Shown piece after piece: positions 32,490 to 43,344 of a DNA stretch of 64,000 nt (within the stretch, counting starts at the first letter, position 1; every line of letters begins with the position of its first letter). Position numbers and translations under genes: made by a program. The stretch comes from Semisulcospira habei (Eukaryota > Mollusca > Gastropoda > Semisulcospiridae). The DNA is taken from the NCBI GenBank assembly GCA_036245525.1, contig BTPG01000003.1, forward strand, positions 135,034,873 through 135,098,872. Direction: 5' to 3'. The notes beneath the pieces are model-generated. The model was not told the DNA's origin. It worked only from the letters and a program-made list of their open reading frames with translations, and ran no database searches.

Positions 32490-32623
32490 CTGCAAAGATG
32501 TCAAAGTCAACACATGAGATAGCAACAACAACAAAACCAACAGTTTTTGCTTTCATTACAGAGAAACCAAATATATCCAGGACAAGGGAGTGAATGCTCT
32601 AATGATGACATACATTCAAATTT

Positions 32624-32735
32624 TTAATCCTTTGGCTGTTGGCACAATTTGTTGAGGTGATTCCTGCAGGAATCATTGAGGTGATTCAAGCAGGAATCAC
32701 ATCGACAAAATGTGTGACCGACAGCAAAGGGTTAA
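32624..32735. repeat. TTAA MITE, 112 bp
   Basis: TTAATCCTTTGGCTGTTGG at the left, CCGACAGCAAAGGGTTAA at the right: TTAA at both edges and about 18-base inverted ends. The interior repeats GAGGTGATTC...GCAGGAATCA twice. Confidence 0.75.
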
Positions 32736-33013
32736 ATGATCTAACCTGTGTGAAAACATGGACAAAACAGTTAACTACATACTTCAAATTTAGTAAACTA
32801 CTTTTGTCATCTGAAAGCATATTTTTTCTGTTTTAAGGAAAAAAATACAAGAAATTATTTTATGGGTACGACACAATTTGACAGATGAGCAGCCCCCCAT
32901 AACATGCTGGCAAAATGTATCGAACTGAATCAGGTCCACATCACCACACAACTCTCACTGAAATGTGTTTGTGATGGGCATTTTCTTGATACAATTGCAA
33001 GATACATGTAGCT

Positions 33014-33103
33014 TTTACCCTCTGGCTGTTGGTAGCTACTTTGGTCCAGGTGATTGCTGCAGGAATCACCTTGACCAAAGTCACTACTAATAGCCAGAGT
33101 TAA
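33014..33103. repeat. TTAA MITE, 90 bp palindromic relative
   Basis: TTTACCCTCTGGCTGTTGGTAG at the left against CTAATAGCCAGAGTTAA at the right, with CTTTGGTCCAGGTGATT and AATCACCTTGACCAAAG pairing inside around CTGCAG. Interior is shared with 32624-32735, so both belong to one family. Confidence 0.75.
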
Positions 33104-33179
33104 TCTGCGTTTGACTGGTACACACACATTCTGACAAGAACTGAGTATTACAACAGGAAATACACTGACACAGCTGTTG

Positions 33180-33330
33180 CATAATATGTCAACTGGTGCA
33201 TTACATTTAATAATAATAATAATACCGTTATTATAATTTATATAGGCGCTTTTTCTCAATTTTTGGGCAAATTGACTCAAAGCGCCGCGAACTGAAACCC
33301 AACATGCACACTCACGTAACGGACATGGAT
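33180..33330 (-). mobile_element. Retroposon 3' end with (ATT)n tail, inverted
   Basis: On the - strand ACGTGAGTGTGCATGTTGGG, TTCAGTTCGCGGCGCTTTGA, then AAGCGCCTATATAAATT and a run of ATT units (33207-33226). Same ending as 15790-15926. Confidence 0.65.
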
Positions 33331-33548
33331 TTACGCCATTTAAGACAAACACAGTACAAGACAGACAAAGGGCCAGTTCAGCTATTGAAGTTACAGAGAT
33401 TTTTGATCGCTTGTATTTGAAATTTGTAAAGTGGCCTGAAACCGGTACCAACGTGTGGTGGGTGGGGGGCTGACTCTCCCCACCCAACAGAAAGAGTCAC
33501 TGCATGAACTGAAGTGTGTTACCTGTATCACTACATGCTAATTAAAAG

Positions 33549-34652
33549 AAACAAGATGGGATGAACTATAACCCACAAAGTCCCTTCTATATGCGAGCTG
33601 ACCCCACTGTCAAGGGTCTCTACCTTTCGGCTTTGACCTGATTCTGATGTTGAAATATCTCCTAGTGAAAAAGTTTCGCAGATCTGACAATGCGCAGTAC
33701 ATCATAAGTTTGTCAAACGTCATTTGTCATGACTTATTTGTTTGTTTTTACATAATTTTATATTTTCTGTGATATGAGTTTCACTTTTGCTTCAAGAATT
33801 GAGAAAATGGTGACAAAACTAGAATTTCATGGTACGATTTCAGTCTTGCTATAATTTGTGTAAAATCAGGTTGACTTTACCTAGCTACATGATACACTAA
33901 GTACACCTACATGCTCCTCTGAAAGCGCGTTGATGTGTGTGTGCACGTGCTCCAAACATCACCAAGAGGCATAGATCCTCGTGCGCCCTCCAGGCGCTTT
34001 GAGGATTTATGCCTCTTGAAGTGAGAGAGCATGCGAGAGAGAGAATTATGTCATATTTAGGGTATTGCATCAATGTCTGCGTGGTGACGGAGTTGCTTCT
34101 TTTACATCACCGCCACTTTCCTTCTTTCTTCAGAAGTCAAGGTTTTTTTACCGTTTTAATTTTTTTCTGAAAAGAATTAATTTTTACTGAAGAAGCTGAA
34201 ATGCTACAAAGCTGGCTAACGAACTCATCCAATGTCTTTATCCAAACTAGCTATATCCAAAATTTCAAGTAAATATGACAAAAATTATGGATTTTAATCT
34301 GGGTCAACCGACTTTCTATAAACTGTCTTTCATGTCTTCAAGGAGACATCTCGTTACAATATGCTCAGAGGCTCTCTTAGCCACCCCTTGAAGAAAGTAT
34401 TTCACCAAGTTTTAAGCTTGTGCGTACAGCAATATCTGAGATTCTCGTGTTTACATACATATGCACACACATACATACGCACCGTGTCAAATGTACATGT
34501 ACAGCGAGGTTGGCATAACTAGACATGATGTAATTTTTATTTTGTTAATTCAGTTGTCAGAGGATTAGACCTGCCTGCCTTTGTACATGCTATTAAATTT
34601 GCCCCACCATGACCTGTCCTAAAAAGTCCCTTCTAAAAATAGAAGGGACTTA
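33549..34652 (+). mobile_element. Family A element, fullest copy
   Basis: Starts AACAAGATGGGATGAACTAT and has AAGTCCCTTCTAT at 33578-33590; ends in the hairpin AGTCCCTTCTA-AAAA-TAGAAGGGACT (34625-34650), whose right half is the inverse of the start. In between: a conserved internal hairpin AAGAGGCATAGATCCTC...GAGGATTTATGCCTCTT (33963-34020), a GA run, and the block shared with 968-1374, 6124-6551 and 50036-50980. No open frame. Behaves as a non-autonomous DNA element of about 1.1 kb. Confidence 0.8.
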
Positions 34653-35004
34653 AAAAGTGCTCTATGTGCAGCAACAACTTGAACAAGGGAGTTGTATTAA
34701 AACTTATATGCTTATTACACTCCCTTATTGAAAATGAAACATGACACATCTGAACAAACTAAAAGTATAGGAACCTAAAACACTCCGATTGTGTTGCACC
34801 TTACAAGTAATACACTCCACATAATGTGTAACACACTCCACAAGAGGTCATAATCAATACCTACACACAATTTGTAAGGTTTGACATCACATCTTAGCAT
34901 TGCTGAAGATACAAAGAGTGTTCAGCTCCTTTTCCTTGCTCAAAAATTAAAGTACCCTAAATTATAGGCGTGCATGCCTCAACCGCTGACACCTAAAGTA
35001 ACAA
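34653..35004. other. Unassigned stretch between families A and B
   Basis: No gene. Repeats of ACACTCC and ACTCCACA around 34770-34850 look like local duplications (AATACACTCCACATAATGTG, AACACACTCCACAAG). Lies inside the 33549-36672 inverted-repeat composite. Confidence 0.4.
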
Positions 35005-35957
35005 GATAACAAGAAAGGCAAAGCCATTATGGCTCACGTGTATGACCAATTTACATATGTGTGACCTTTGTGACAATAAGTAAAGGGCTGGCTTCTGCAT
35101 CAGCAAAATCCATGTTTTCTCAAAATGTAAGCATTTTTCACACATCTGTCAACCCCCGTGCATTCATCAGCTACCTTTGTGCCAAATTTGATTGAAAATT
35201 TTGCAAAAACGTTGATAATACCTACCATTTTATCAAAATTGGCATTCTACACATATTTGTCGGCCTCTTGTGACCCTTGACCTTCTGAGGGGTTGTCCAA
35301 ATTAGTATGCATAGATAGATCTTACCATCAGGTATCTCTGTACCGAATTTGGGTTTGAAGTTGTGAATAGTATTTGAGAAAAAACATCTTTTGTCAAAAT
35401 ATGGCTATTTATTACATATTTCCTGAGCTCTTGTGATCCTTAAACTTTCCGAGGGCTCATCCAAATTAGTATGCATAGATAGGTCTTACTATCAGGTATC
35501 TCTGTAGCAAGTTTGGATTTAGTTGTGAATAGTATTTGAGAAAAAAACATCTTTTGTCAAAATATGGCTATTTTTCATCTATTTCCTGAGCTCTTGTGAC
35601 CCTTGACCTTTCCGAGGGATCAACCAAATTAGTATGCACAGAAAGGTCTTACCATCAGGTATCTTTGTAACAAGTTTGGGTTTGAAGTTGTGAATAGTAA
35701 TTGAGAAAAAATAAATTATGACAAAATATAGATATTTTTTAACTATTTGCTTATCCATTGTGACCTTGACCTTGTGAGAGGTCACTCTAATTGGTATGAT
35801 TAGAAAGGTCTTGCCACAAAGTATCTTAGGGCCAAGTTTGAAGACTGTGGCTTGAATAGTCTCCGAAAAAATGCTGACGTTAAAGTTTACCACGGACAAC
35901 GAACAGGCGACCACTGGCCCAAAACATACTCACTGTTGCTTCGCACGTGAGCCAAAA
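35005..35957 (-). mobile_element. Family B element, complete copy
   Basis: On the + strand it runs from AACAAGAAAGGCAAAGCC, ATGGCTCACGTG to CACGTGAGCCAAAAA; the two ends share an inverted TGGCTCACGTG. Inside are tandem units marked by CTTACCATCAGGTATC-type blocks at 35321, 35484, 35648 and 35810, a spacing of 162-164 bases. Each unit has TGACCCTTGACCTT-like sequence. The head (- strand start) has ACTTTAACGTCAGCATTTTT. Non-coding; nested in the 33549-36672 composite. Confidence 0.82.
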
Positions 35958-36079
35958 ATTACGTCATGTCTAGTTACGCTAACCTTGCTGCAGAACATAC
36001 TTTTCGCGCAAAACGCTGTGTATGCACTTTGCCCCTTATAAAGCTCACTGAGGCATTGGTAAATCTGCTAGGCTTTCTC

Positions 36080-36403
36080 AACATAATAATAATGATGAGT
36101 ACTCTACTTGTATAGTGCCTAACCTCAGATTAGAGCTCTAGGTGCTTAAGAAAAACTAATTGTACAAAAATAACTAATTGTACAAAAATAACTAATTATA
36201 AAAACGCAATTTACAAAAAGTTTTTTTTTTAATTTTAAATTTTAAAAAATACAATGCACTAATATAAACAAAGACAGGAGTCTCTCGTCGACGGCCTATA
36301 CCCGGGGAGGGGTGATAGGCGTAAGAAGACGACTCTATAAACAATCTATAAGTCACCATTCGAAAATGCTACGCTTATGCACTCATACTTGCACTCCAGC
36401 ACG

Positions 36404-36436
<33 letters not shown>

Positions 36437-36560
36437 CTTCTAATAGAGACGACTTCAACATGACATGTCTGTGACAAACGTCATTCGTAGCAGACAGAAA
36501 AAAGATGGGTCTTTAGGGCTCGCCTGAAGGCCTCTCTCGAATCTGATCTCTCATGAATGA
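36080..36560 (+). mobile_element. Retroposon-like tail carrying a LINE2 3' end
   Basis: AATAATAATGATGAGTACTC, TTGTATAGTGCCTAACCTC and AAGATGGGTCTTTAGGGC resemble invertebrate retroposon ends with an AAT tail. Embedded at 36274-36325 is GTCTCTCGTCGACGGCCTAT then ACCCGGGGAGGGGTGATAGG and CGTAAG, the exact 3' end of LINE2 without its coding part. TAACTAATTGTACAAAAA is repeated at 36155-36200. Boundaries are uncertain. Confidence 0.5.
36401..36434. repeat. (CG)n(CA)n microsatellite
   Basis: CGCGCGCGC followed by about 12 CA units. Confidence 0.95.
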
Positions 36561-36561
36561 G

Positions 36562-36672
36562 TTCTTTTCACATCAAAATCAGGTCGATGACAACAGGCAG
36601 AGACCCCTGACAGTGAGGACAGCTCTCACGTATAAAAGGGACTTTGTGGGTTATAGTTCATCCCATTTTGTT
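36562..36672 (-). repeat. Inverted copy of the family A left end
   Basis: The - strand reads AACAAAATGGGATGAACTAT, AACCCACAAAGTCCCTTTTA, then CTCACTGTCAGGGGTCTCT and GACCTGATTTTGATGTG: the same as 33549-33655 over about 100 bases. With that copy it forms the ends of a 3.1-kb inverted-repeat composite. Confidence 0.8.
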
Positions 36673-37336
36673 GCGTCTTACTGCAAATTGTATACTAAGC
36701 ATAAAGAATGCCACATTAGAATATCATGATTTGTGTAAGCACACACATCATAACCTCATTATTTTTCTACTGCTCTGTACCCATCAATAAACTCAATCCA
36801 TTTTACAATAAGTCAGTCTTTCATTTATTTCTTTACTTATATTTATATTTGTTTTCCCTCTTTGTATTTCAGAAACAAGACAACAAAGCAATAAAATGAC
36901 CTTATTAATTCATATAGAATGGCAATGAAGAAAATAATGCCATCAAAATCATGACTTGCTCTTTGTGACAGGTGGCTTCAATTAACTCTTTTAGCAGCTT
37001 CATGTTATCATTCCTATGCAACACATTTCGTATGTGTTAAAACTCTGTGCATACAATTAAAGCATTCCTGAGCCAAAATTTAAAATGAGAGGTACAGTAA
37101 ATTTTACAGCTTTGGGAAAGATCTTTCAAAACTTTATTGTTTTGAGTTTATTGTGCATCTCTCTAAATGGTATATTAGAAAAGCAAACAGGACAGTTGAC
37201 TGGCTGGTTTGACTAAAAGCAACCTACTCCATGCAGTAGTGGGTTAATAGTTTGCAATATCTCCTTTAGACATGTTCTTAGTATTATGTCTTGCAAAAAT
37301 GCTGGACAAGATGGTTGACTTAATGAGGTCTGAATG
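36673..37336. other. Unassigned sequence
   Basis: AT-rich; no gene or repeat copy recognised. Confidence 0.4.
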
Positions 37337-37730
37337 TTGTGGCCACACAGGGCAATTGCTTCCGGTGCATGCAGTAACTTTTCCGCCAGAAATAGTTCAA
37401 AACATTTCCTCCCTTTTTGCATTTTTTTTTAGGGTGTAAAACTTCAATTTTGTGCCTTTTTTGGCGTTTTGAGCAACAAAAGGCATGACAGGTGGTGTGA
37501 AAAAGTGTCTGGTTGTATGCAGGCTTGCAGACGACAGTTTTGTCATGGGGTACTTAGTGCATTTGAGTGTTGTGAAAAACGTTAACTTTTAAGAATTGCT
37601 GAAAATGTTTCTCCTGTGATGTGCTCCATGTGGATTTTTTGTTTTGGCAGAAAAGTTCTTCGTTCATAGTTTTATGCTGCAAGAGGCTAACACATAACAG
37701 TGTATGAAAAGGGGGCCCTGTGTGGACTGT
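37337..37730. mobile_element. Element D (TIR element), copy 1
   Basis: Left GTGGCCACACAGGGCAATTG, right GCCCTGTGTGGACTGT (inverse of ACAGTCCACACAGGGC). About 90% similar to 41782-42243 by eye, including GAGCAACAAAAGGCATGACA, GGTACTTAGTGCATTTGAG and TCCTGTGATGTGCTCCA. Non-coding. Confidence 0.8.
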
Positions 37731-38552
37731 AAAGGCAGAGTGAATTTTTCTACTATTTGCGTTTGGATGAAGATTCTGCAAAAAATTGACATTTTTTGCT
37801 TTTTATGCTGATATCAGGTGTTTTTAGGCCATGTTGGCACTTTTGATGCCATACAGATAGCTTTATTTAGCTGTATAAGGATTATAGTGGCAAAATGGTG
37901 CATATTTGTGCGAAGAGGAAAGAAAAGGCTAAAAAAAACACACAGGAACAATCCCAGGTCACATTTTCTGTCATTGTAGTCATTCAAAAACCCTTCTGAC
38001 AAGGTAACACTCATTACGGTGTGATCTAGATGAAATTTAGTTAAATTTGATGGTTGTCGGGTGGCTGATTTTTTTGCTTTTGTTTTGACTGCATTCAAAC
38101 ATACCCGTTTATCCTGCGCAGTGTATTTGAGGCTTTGTGAGAGTCATCTTAGTAAAAACATGCAGTAAACTGTAAACCTCAGTATAGTGACACCAAAACA
38201 TGTTGTTTTGACTGGTTTCTGATGTCGTTTTAGATGGTGTGGTGCGGTGAAAAGGCACGGTTGTCATAAATACTATCTAGAAGTTAGTGTGTGAGAAATC
38301 TCTTTTTCAAACACAAATCATCCTGCTGTATCCTGAGCATATCTATTATGCCTAAAAATCCATTCCACACATTTCCACCCACCCACCCCCCATCCCCAAC
38401 ACCACCTTCTTGCCCCCATGCACCCTGCACCCCCGCCCCCCCCCCCCCCCCCCCCACCCCAATATCCCTCACCCCAACCCTCAGTCATGGTAAGCCTAAC
38501 CTTACTATGCTAACCCAGATCCTAAAACTACTATGTTAACCCTAATCCTAAC
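37731..38552. other. Unassigned sequence with C-rich and CCTAA-like tracts
   Basis: No gene seen. 38375-38465 is very C-rich (runs of up to 18 C). 38490-38560 has irregular AACCCTAATCCTAACTC blocks reminiscent of, but not equal to, telomere repeats. Confidence 0.45.
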
Positions 38553-38578
38553 TCTACTATGCTTGCTTGCTTACTTAC

Positions 38579-39847
38579 TTACTTATGCCTTGCACCCCTA
38601 CTGGGGCATAGGCCGCCTACAAAGGATCTCCAAGAGTCTCTGTCCCGGGCTCTCCTTTCCACTTGGTTGCAGGTCATCTTCATGGTCTTAAGGTCTGCAT
38701 CCAGTTCCCGGCGCCATGTGTTTCTTGGTCTGCCTCTTTTCCGCGTGCCCTGTGGATTCCATGTTAGGGCTTGCCTGGTGATGTTGTCTGCTGGCTTACG
38801 TAAGGTGTGCCCTATCCATCTCCAACGTCGTTGTTTAATTTCGTCTTCTGCAGGCAGCTGATTGGTTCTATTCCAGAGTTCGTTGTTGCTGATGGTCTCT
38901 GGCCAATGGATATTTAGGATCTTGCGCAGGCAGTTGTTAATGAAGACTTGTATTCTCTTTGTGATGGCAACTGTTGTTCTCCAAGTTTCTGCTCCGTATA
39001 GAAGAACTGCCTTGACATTGGTGTTGAAGATCCTGACTTTGGTCTTGGTTGATAGTTCTTTGGATCTCCAGATGTTTCTCAATTGTATAAATGCTGTTCG
39101 TGCTTTCCCTATCCTTTGCTTGACATCTGTATCTGAGCCTCCCTGTTTGTCGATGACGCTACCCAAATAAGTAAAGGCATCCACCTCCTCCAGTGCTTCT
39201 TTGTCAAGCGTAATCGGGTTGGTGGTGGCTGTGTTTGTCTTGAGTATCTTACTCTTGCCTTTGTGAATATTGAGGCCAAGCTGTGCGGAGGTATCTGCTA
39301 CTCTGGTTGTCATCTCCTGCATCTGCTGCTGAGTGTGTGATAGTAGGGCCAAGTCATCTGCGAAGTCCAGGTCAGTTAGCTGCTTCCAAGGTGTCCACTG
39401 GATTCCATTTCTTCTCTGAGCTGTAGAGGTCTTCATAACCCAGTCAATCGCCAGTAGAAAGAGGAATGGCGAGAGAAGACATCCTTGTCTGACGCCTGTC
39501 CTCACCTGGAATGCCTCAGTGAATTGCCCTCCATGTACCACTTTACAACTTAGATCCTGGTATGAGTTCCTGATAATGGTGGAGGTTTTTTCAGGTATCC
39601 CATAGTGCCTTAGGAGCTTCCCTTGGGTCTCTCTGTCCACGCTGTAAAATGCTTTCTCATAGTCAAGGAAATTGATGTACAGGGGTGAGTTCCACTCTAA
39701 CGACTGCTCAATTATAATTCGCAGCGTTGCAATCTGGTCAGTGCAGGATCGATTTTTGCGAAAGCCAGCCTGTTGGTCTCTAAGTAGGGCGTCGACTGGG
39801 TCTTTCATTCTGTTCAGCAGAACCCTATTGAATACTTTCCCCGGCAC
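38579..39847 (-). CDS. LINE2 reverse transcriptase, 422-codon frame
   Basis: From [20 protein letters not shown] through [74 protein letters not shown] (FADD active site), [54 protein letters not shown] to [11 protein letters not shown]. Intact to the C-terminus. Compared with copy a, the D in AFDSVDRE is Y (AFYSVDRE), which would remove an RT motif-A aspartate, so this frame is open but probably inactive. Upstream part is in two other frames. Confidence 0.88.
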   Translation of the reverse strand: MPGKVFNRVLLNRMKDPVDALLRDQQAGFRKNRSCTDQIATLRIIIEQSLEWNSPLYINFLDYEKAFYSVDRETQGKLLRHYGIPEKTSTIIRNSYQDLSCKVVHGGQFTEAFQVRTGVRQGCLLSPFLFLLAIDWVMKTSTAQRRNGIQWTPWKQLTDLDFADDLALLSHTQQQMQEMTTRVADTSAQLGLNIHKGKSKILKTNTATTNPITLDKEALEEVDAFTYLGSVIDKQGGSDTDVKQRIGKARTAFIQLRNIWRSKELSTKTKVRIFNTNVKAVLLYGAETWRTTVAITKRIQVFINNCLRKILNIHWPETISNNELWNRTNQLPAEDEIKQRRWRWIGHTLRKPADNITRQALTWNPQGTRKRGRPRNTWRRELDADLKTMKMTCNQVERRARDRDSWRSFVGGLCPSRGARHK

Positions 39848-39964
39848 TGATAAGAGCGTGATCCCTCTGTAATTCGTGCAGTTACTAATGTCTCCTTTCT
39901 TCGGAACTTAATAAGATATCCCTCTTTCCAGTCAGCTGGTATTTGTTCCTGTTCCCAGATCTTC

Positions 39965-40957
39965 TTAAATAGTGGGTAGAGCATTCCCACTGTTGTTTCT
40001 AAGTCCGACCAGCGCCTCAGCTGGGATGCTGTCTGGTCCTGCTGCTTTTCCATTCCTGAGCTGCTTAATGGCCATCCTAATTTCTTCTCTTGTGGGTGGG
40101 CTGTCCTCTATAGGTAGGTACGCTTCAGCAGGTTCGATGTCTGGTGGGTTCTTCGGTGCTGGTCTATTCAGGAGCTCTTCAAAGTGTTCTTTCCACCTGT
40201 TTCTCTGTTCTTGATCGCCCATGATTGGTTTTCCTTCCTTGTCTTTGACCGGACATTCGGGTCTACGGTACTTCCCTGCTAGCTTCTTGGTGGTGTTGTA
40301 AAGTTCTTTCATGTTGCCCTCTCTAACTGCTTGCTCTGCTTTGGTTGCCAGGTCGTCCACATATTTCTGCTTGTCTGCTCTAATGCTCTTCTTCGTTCGT
40401 TTATTTGCGTCTGTGTACTCTGCTTGTGCCTTGGCTTTCTCTGCTCTTGTTTGACTGTTGTTGACGGCCATCTTTTTGTTCTTCCTCTCATAAATTTTAC
40501 TCAGTGTGTCAACAGAGATCCATTCTTTATGTTGGTGCTTCTTGGGACCAAGCACTTCCTGGCAGGTTGATGTAACTGCTTCTTTAATTCCTTCCCACTT
40601 GCTCTCGAGGGTACCTTCCTCTTCCAACAGCTCCTGTAACACTGGAAACTTGTTGCTGAGGGTCAACTTGAACTCTTGCAACTTGGTAGTGTCTCTCAGG
40701 AAGGTGGTATTGTATTTCTGTTGTGCCCTGTGCGCTGTTGTCGAGTTCTTTTTTAGTTTCAGTTTTAGCCTGGCCACCATGAGATGGTGGTCCGAGGCCA
40801 CGTCCGCTCCTCTCTTTGCTCTCACATCTTGCATGGACCTTCTGAATTTCTTACTGATGCAGATGTGGTCAATCTGGTTCTTTGTTATGTGGTCTGGAGA
40901 AACCCATGTGGTCTTGTGAATGTTCTTGTGGGGGAAAACGCTGCCACCGATGACCAA
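39965..40957 (-). pseudogene. LINE2 endonuclease C-terminus, linker and RT start
   Basis: 330-codon frame: MVIGGSVFPHKNIHKTTWVS, NQIDHICISKKFRRSMQDVR, GADVASDHHLMVARLKLK (the DHHL catalytic His), a Lys/Glu-rich linker, CPVKDKEGKPIMGDQEQRNR, EEIRMAIKQLRNGKAAGPDS. After IPAEALVG a frameshift leads to [16 protein letters not shown] in 40053-39814 and then to the 422-codon frame. The first part of the endonuclease is lost by 5' truncation. Confidence 0.85.
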
Positions 40958-40972
40958 GTTTCTACTATGCTT

Positions 40973-41781
40973 AGCCTAATAATATTAACCCAAAGCATTA
41001 ACACCTCCCCACCCCCACCCCCACCCCCCACCCCCCCCCCCCCTCCCCAATGCGCGCACGCGATCACGTCAAATGTTTGCTACTTTTCCAAGCATTTTAC
41101 ACTATTTAAAGCATTCTGCTGCTTTGCCATGCAAAGTAGTCAAAGTCAGAGAAGTACCTTGGTCCCTTGAGTTGGCTGGTACAAGGATTTGTAGCTGTTT
41201 GCAAGAAAAAGCATGTTGGCTGGTGATTCATTTTCAGAAAAAGTGCAGAACATGGCTTCAGTTGCCTTCAGCGTCTTAAGCCTTGTTTAAAGCTGGAAGG
41301 AGGGAGTAAAAGAAATGACACCTCATGCAGACTAGTTGTGGTTAGGAAGTTTGCTAAATTTTTTTAAACAGTGCAAGGGCTTTTCTATGTTGTCCAGTTG
41401 GGTTCAAAGTTGAAAAAACTGTCAAAATGGTTCCTGCTTGGGGAGGTAGTATAGCAAATAAATTGCCAAAAAATAACCAACTGTTGAAAATTGTAGTTGC
41501 TGGTTGTTTTGAATGCGTAACATGTGTGTCTGCTTGTCTGCAAAATATAGGGTTGCTAGCTTGAACATAAGTCTTTCTTTTCGGATCTTTACATGTGTGG
41601 TGCTGACAGTCAGCCGCAGGAGCGAATGGTACTCCGGGCACCAAAGGGTGCAGGTAGTAATTTTGGTGCAGCTTTAAAACCATCAGCCATTCATGTCTGA
41701 AACTTGGCAGTGTATCTTCTTATAGGGTACGCTTATCAGTGATAAAGTTTTGATTGCAGCTGACAACTTTTTGGTTTCATT
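40973..41781. other. Unassigned sequence with C-rich tract
   Basis: No gene supported. 41006-41050 is a CCCCCACCCCC tract. A 109-codon - strand frame at 41683-41354 has no recognised domain. Confidence 0.4.
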
Positions 41782-42243
41782 ACAGGCCACACAGGGCAAT
41801 TGCTTCCCGTGCATATAGTAACTTTTCTGCCAGGAATAGTTTTTTTAAAAATCCTCCCTTTTTGCAATTTTTTTAGGGTGTAAAACTTCAATTTTGTGCC
41901 TTTTTTTGCGTTTTGAGCAACAAAAGGCATGACAGGTGGTGTGAAAAATCTGGGTAATTTTAGTCGACCTAGTGTGTTCATGGGAGCCTAATTGGGGCAT
42001 GTGCACGGTTGTATGCAGGCTTGCAGTCGACAGTTTTGTCATGGGGTACTTAGTGCATTTGAGTGTTGTGAAAAATGCTAAATGTAAAAAAAAGAATTCC
42101 TGAAAATGTTTCTCCTGTGATGTGCTCCACATGGATTTTTTTGTTTTGGCAGAAAAGTTCTTCATTCATAGTTTTATGCTGCAAGAGGCTAACAGATAAC
42201 TGTGTGAAAAGGGGGCATAACCTAATTGCCCTGTGTGGCCTGT
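41782..42243. mobile_element. Element D, copy 2, with perfect 20-bp TIRs
   Basis: ACAGGCCACACAGGGCAATT at 41782-41801 and its exact inverse AATTGCCCTGTGTGGCCTGT at 42224-42243. 462 bases, non-coding, same body as 37337-37730 with a 60-base extra segment (41948-42008). Beyond the TIRs TTTCAT and GAAATGA continue the inverted symmetry loosely. Confidence 0.88.
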
Positions 42244-42302
42244 GAAATGACTTTTCTGCTCTTGTACTCTTTATATGCAAGAGAGTTCTGTTACTATACA
42301 TA

Positions 42303-42766
42303 GGTCATGTTATATATTTAAATTGGGCAGTTCAGGCAGTAAGAGGACCGGTGTTTTAAAAATAATTTTTGCCTTGTTTGAAAATTTGTAGTAGGGCTGA
42401 ATGTTGGAATTTGCTGGAAATTTCTGATTAGATGAGAGGAGACATGTTTGGTGATTTGATTCATACCATCCTGAGTTTATCCAGTAGACAATTGTGGGCC
42501 TATGTTGAGTTGCCATTGACGTAGTGATTTGAGGGACACGCTGATTTCAGCTGTGCTTGGGTGTGGGGTTGGTAAGGAATCAGGTTCATAGCCAAGAAAT
42601 GAGACTGTCAATGTGCTGTTTTTTTGGTTATTTTGTGCATGGCAAATGTGCAGCTGGTGGGCGCTAGTGTTTTTTAGGGGATTCAAATATTAAGGGATGC
42701 CTGGAACTGACTATGGCTAAGAGACTGGACAGTACGGAAACGGCACTGTGTTCCGTGGCCTGTCAG
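42303..42766. repeat. Direct repeat E, copy 1
   Basis: About 460 bases nearly identical to 46481-46943: GGTCATGTTATATATTTAAA, CAGTAAGAGGACCGGTG, GGACACGCTGATTTCAGCTG, ending GTTCCGTGGCCTGTCA. The end GTGGCCTGT is the inverse of the element D terminus, so E may be the other end of a related longer element. Confidence 0.85.
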
Positions 42767-42813
42767 GGCACCACATGCCATATGTGGCATAGATCAGAAG
42801 CTGGTTTATTTAC

Positions 42814-43230
42814 TTACTTACGCCTGTCACCCCTCCCCGGGTATAGGCCGTCGACGAGAGACCTCCAGCGACTCCTGTCCTGTGCTTCTCCTTCGATTTT
42901 ATTCCAGGTGGTTCCCAGTCTCTTGATGTCTGTTTGGAGGTCTCGACGCCAGGTGTTTCTCGGCCTGCCTCTTTTCCTCTTTCCCTGTGGGTTCCATGAC
43001 AATGCCTGCCTAATGATACTGGAAGCTGGCTTTCTCAGACTGTGACCAATCCATCCCCATCTTCTTCGCCCAATTTCATTCTCTGCCGTTATCTGCTCTG
43101 TTCTCTCCCACAGTCTGACGTTGCTGATCTTCTCTGGCCAGTGGATTTTCAAAATTCTTCTAAGGCAACTGTTTATGAAGATCTGTACTCTGTTGACTGC
43201 GGTTTTTGTCAGTCTCCGTCTCTGCTCCAT
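42814..43230 (-). pseudogene. LINE2 copy c, C-terminal fragment
   Basis: 138 codons reading KTAVNRVQIFINSCLRRILK, RRWGWIGHSLRKPASSIIRQ and ending SLVDGLYPGRGDRRK, the same C-terminus as copy a. A frameshift near 43225-43340 separates it from the RT core frame. Very similar to copy a, so recent. Confidence 0.85.
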
Positions 43231-43344
43231 ATAGGAGAACTGCTTTTACGTTGGAGTTGAAAATGCGGACTTGGGTGTGTTGTGACAGCTCTCTGGAACT
43301 CCACACTTTTTCAACTGGAGAAAGGCTGCTCTGGCATTACCGAT

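Larger units (their letters stand above)
38565..40960 (-). mobile_element. LINE2-family copy b with 12-bp target duplication
   Basis: 5'-truncated LINE2 on the - strand, with AAGT-type tail (TTACTTACTTAC on the + strand at 38570-38582). TCTACTATGCTT stands directly at both ends (38553-38564 and 40961-40972). Starts inside the endonuclease and carries the whole RT with frameshifts near 39990 and 39830. Confidence 0.92.

Noticed and set aside
32930..33487. 185-codon minus-strand frame
   Set aside because: It runs across a MITE and a retroposon tail with an AAT microsatellite (a run of Ile) and shows no domain.
38490..38560. Interstitial telomere array (CCCTAA-like)
   Set aside because: Only two or three irregular CCTAA-like units with variable spacing; not a telomeric repeat.
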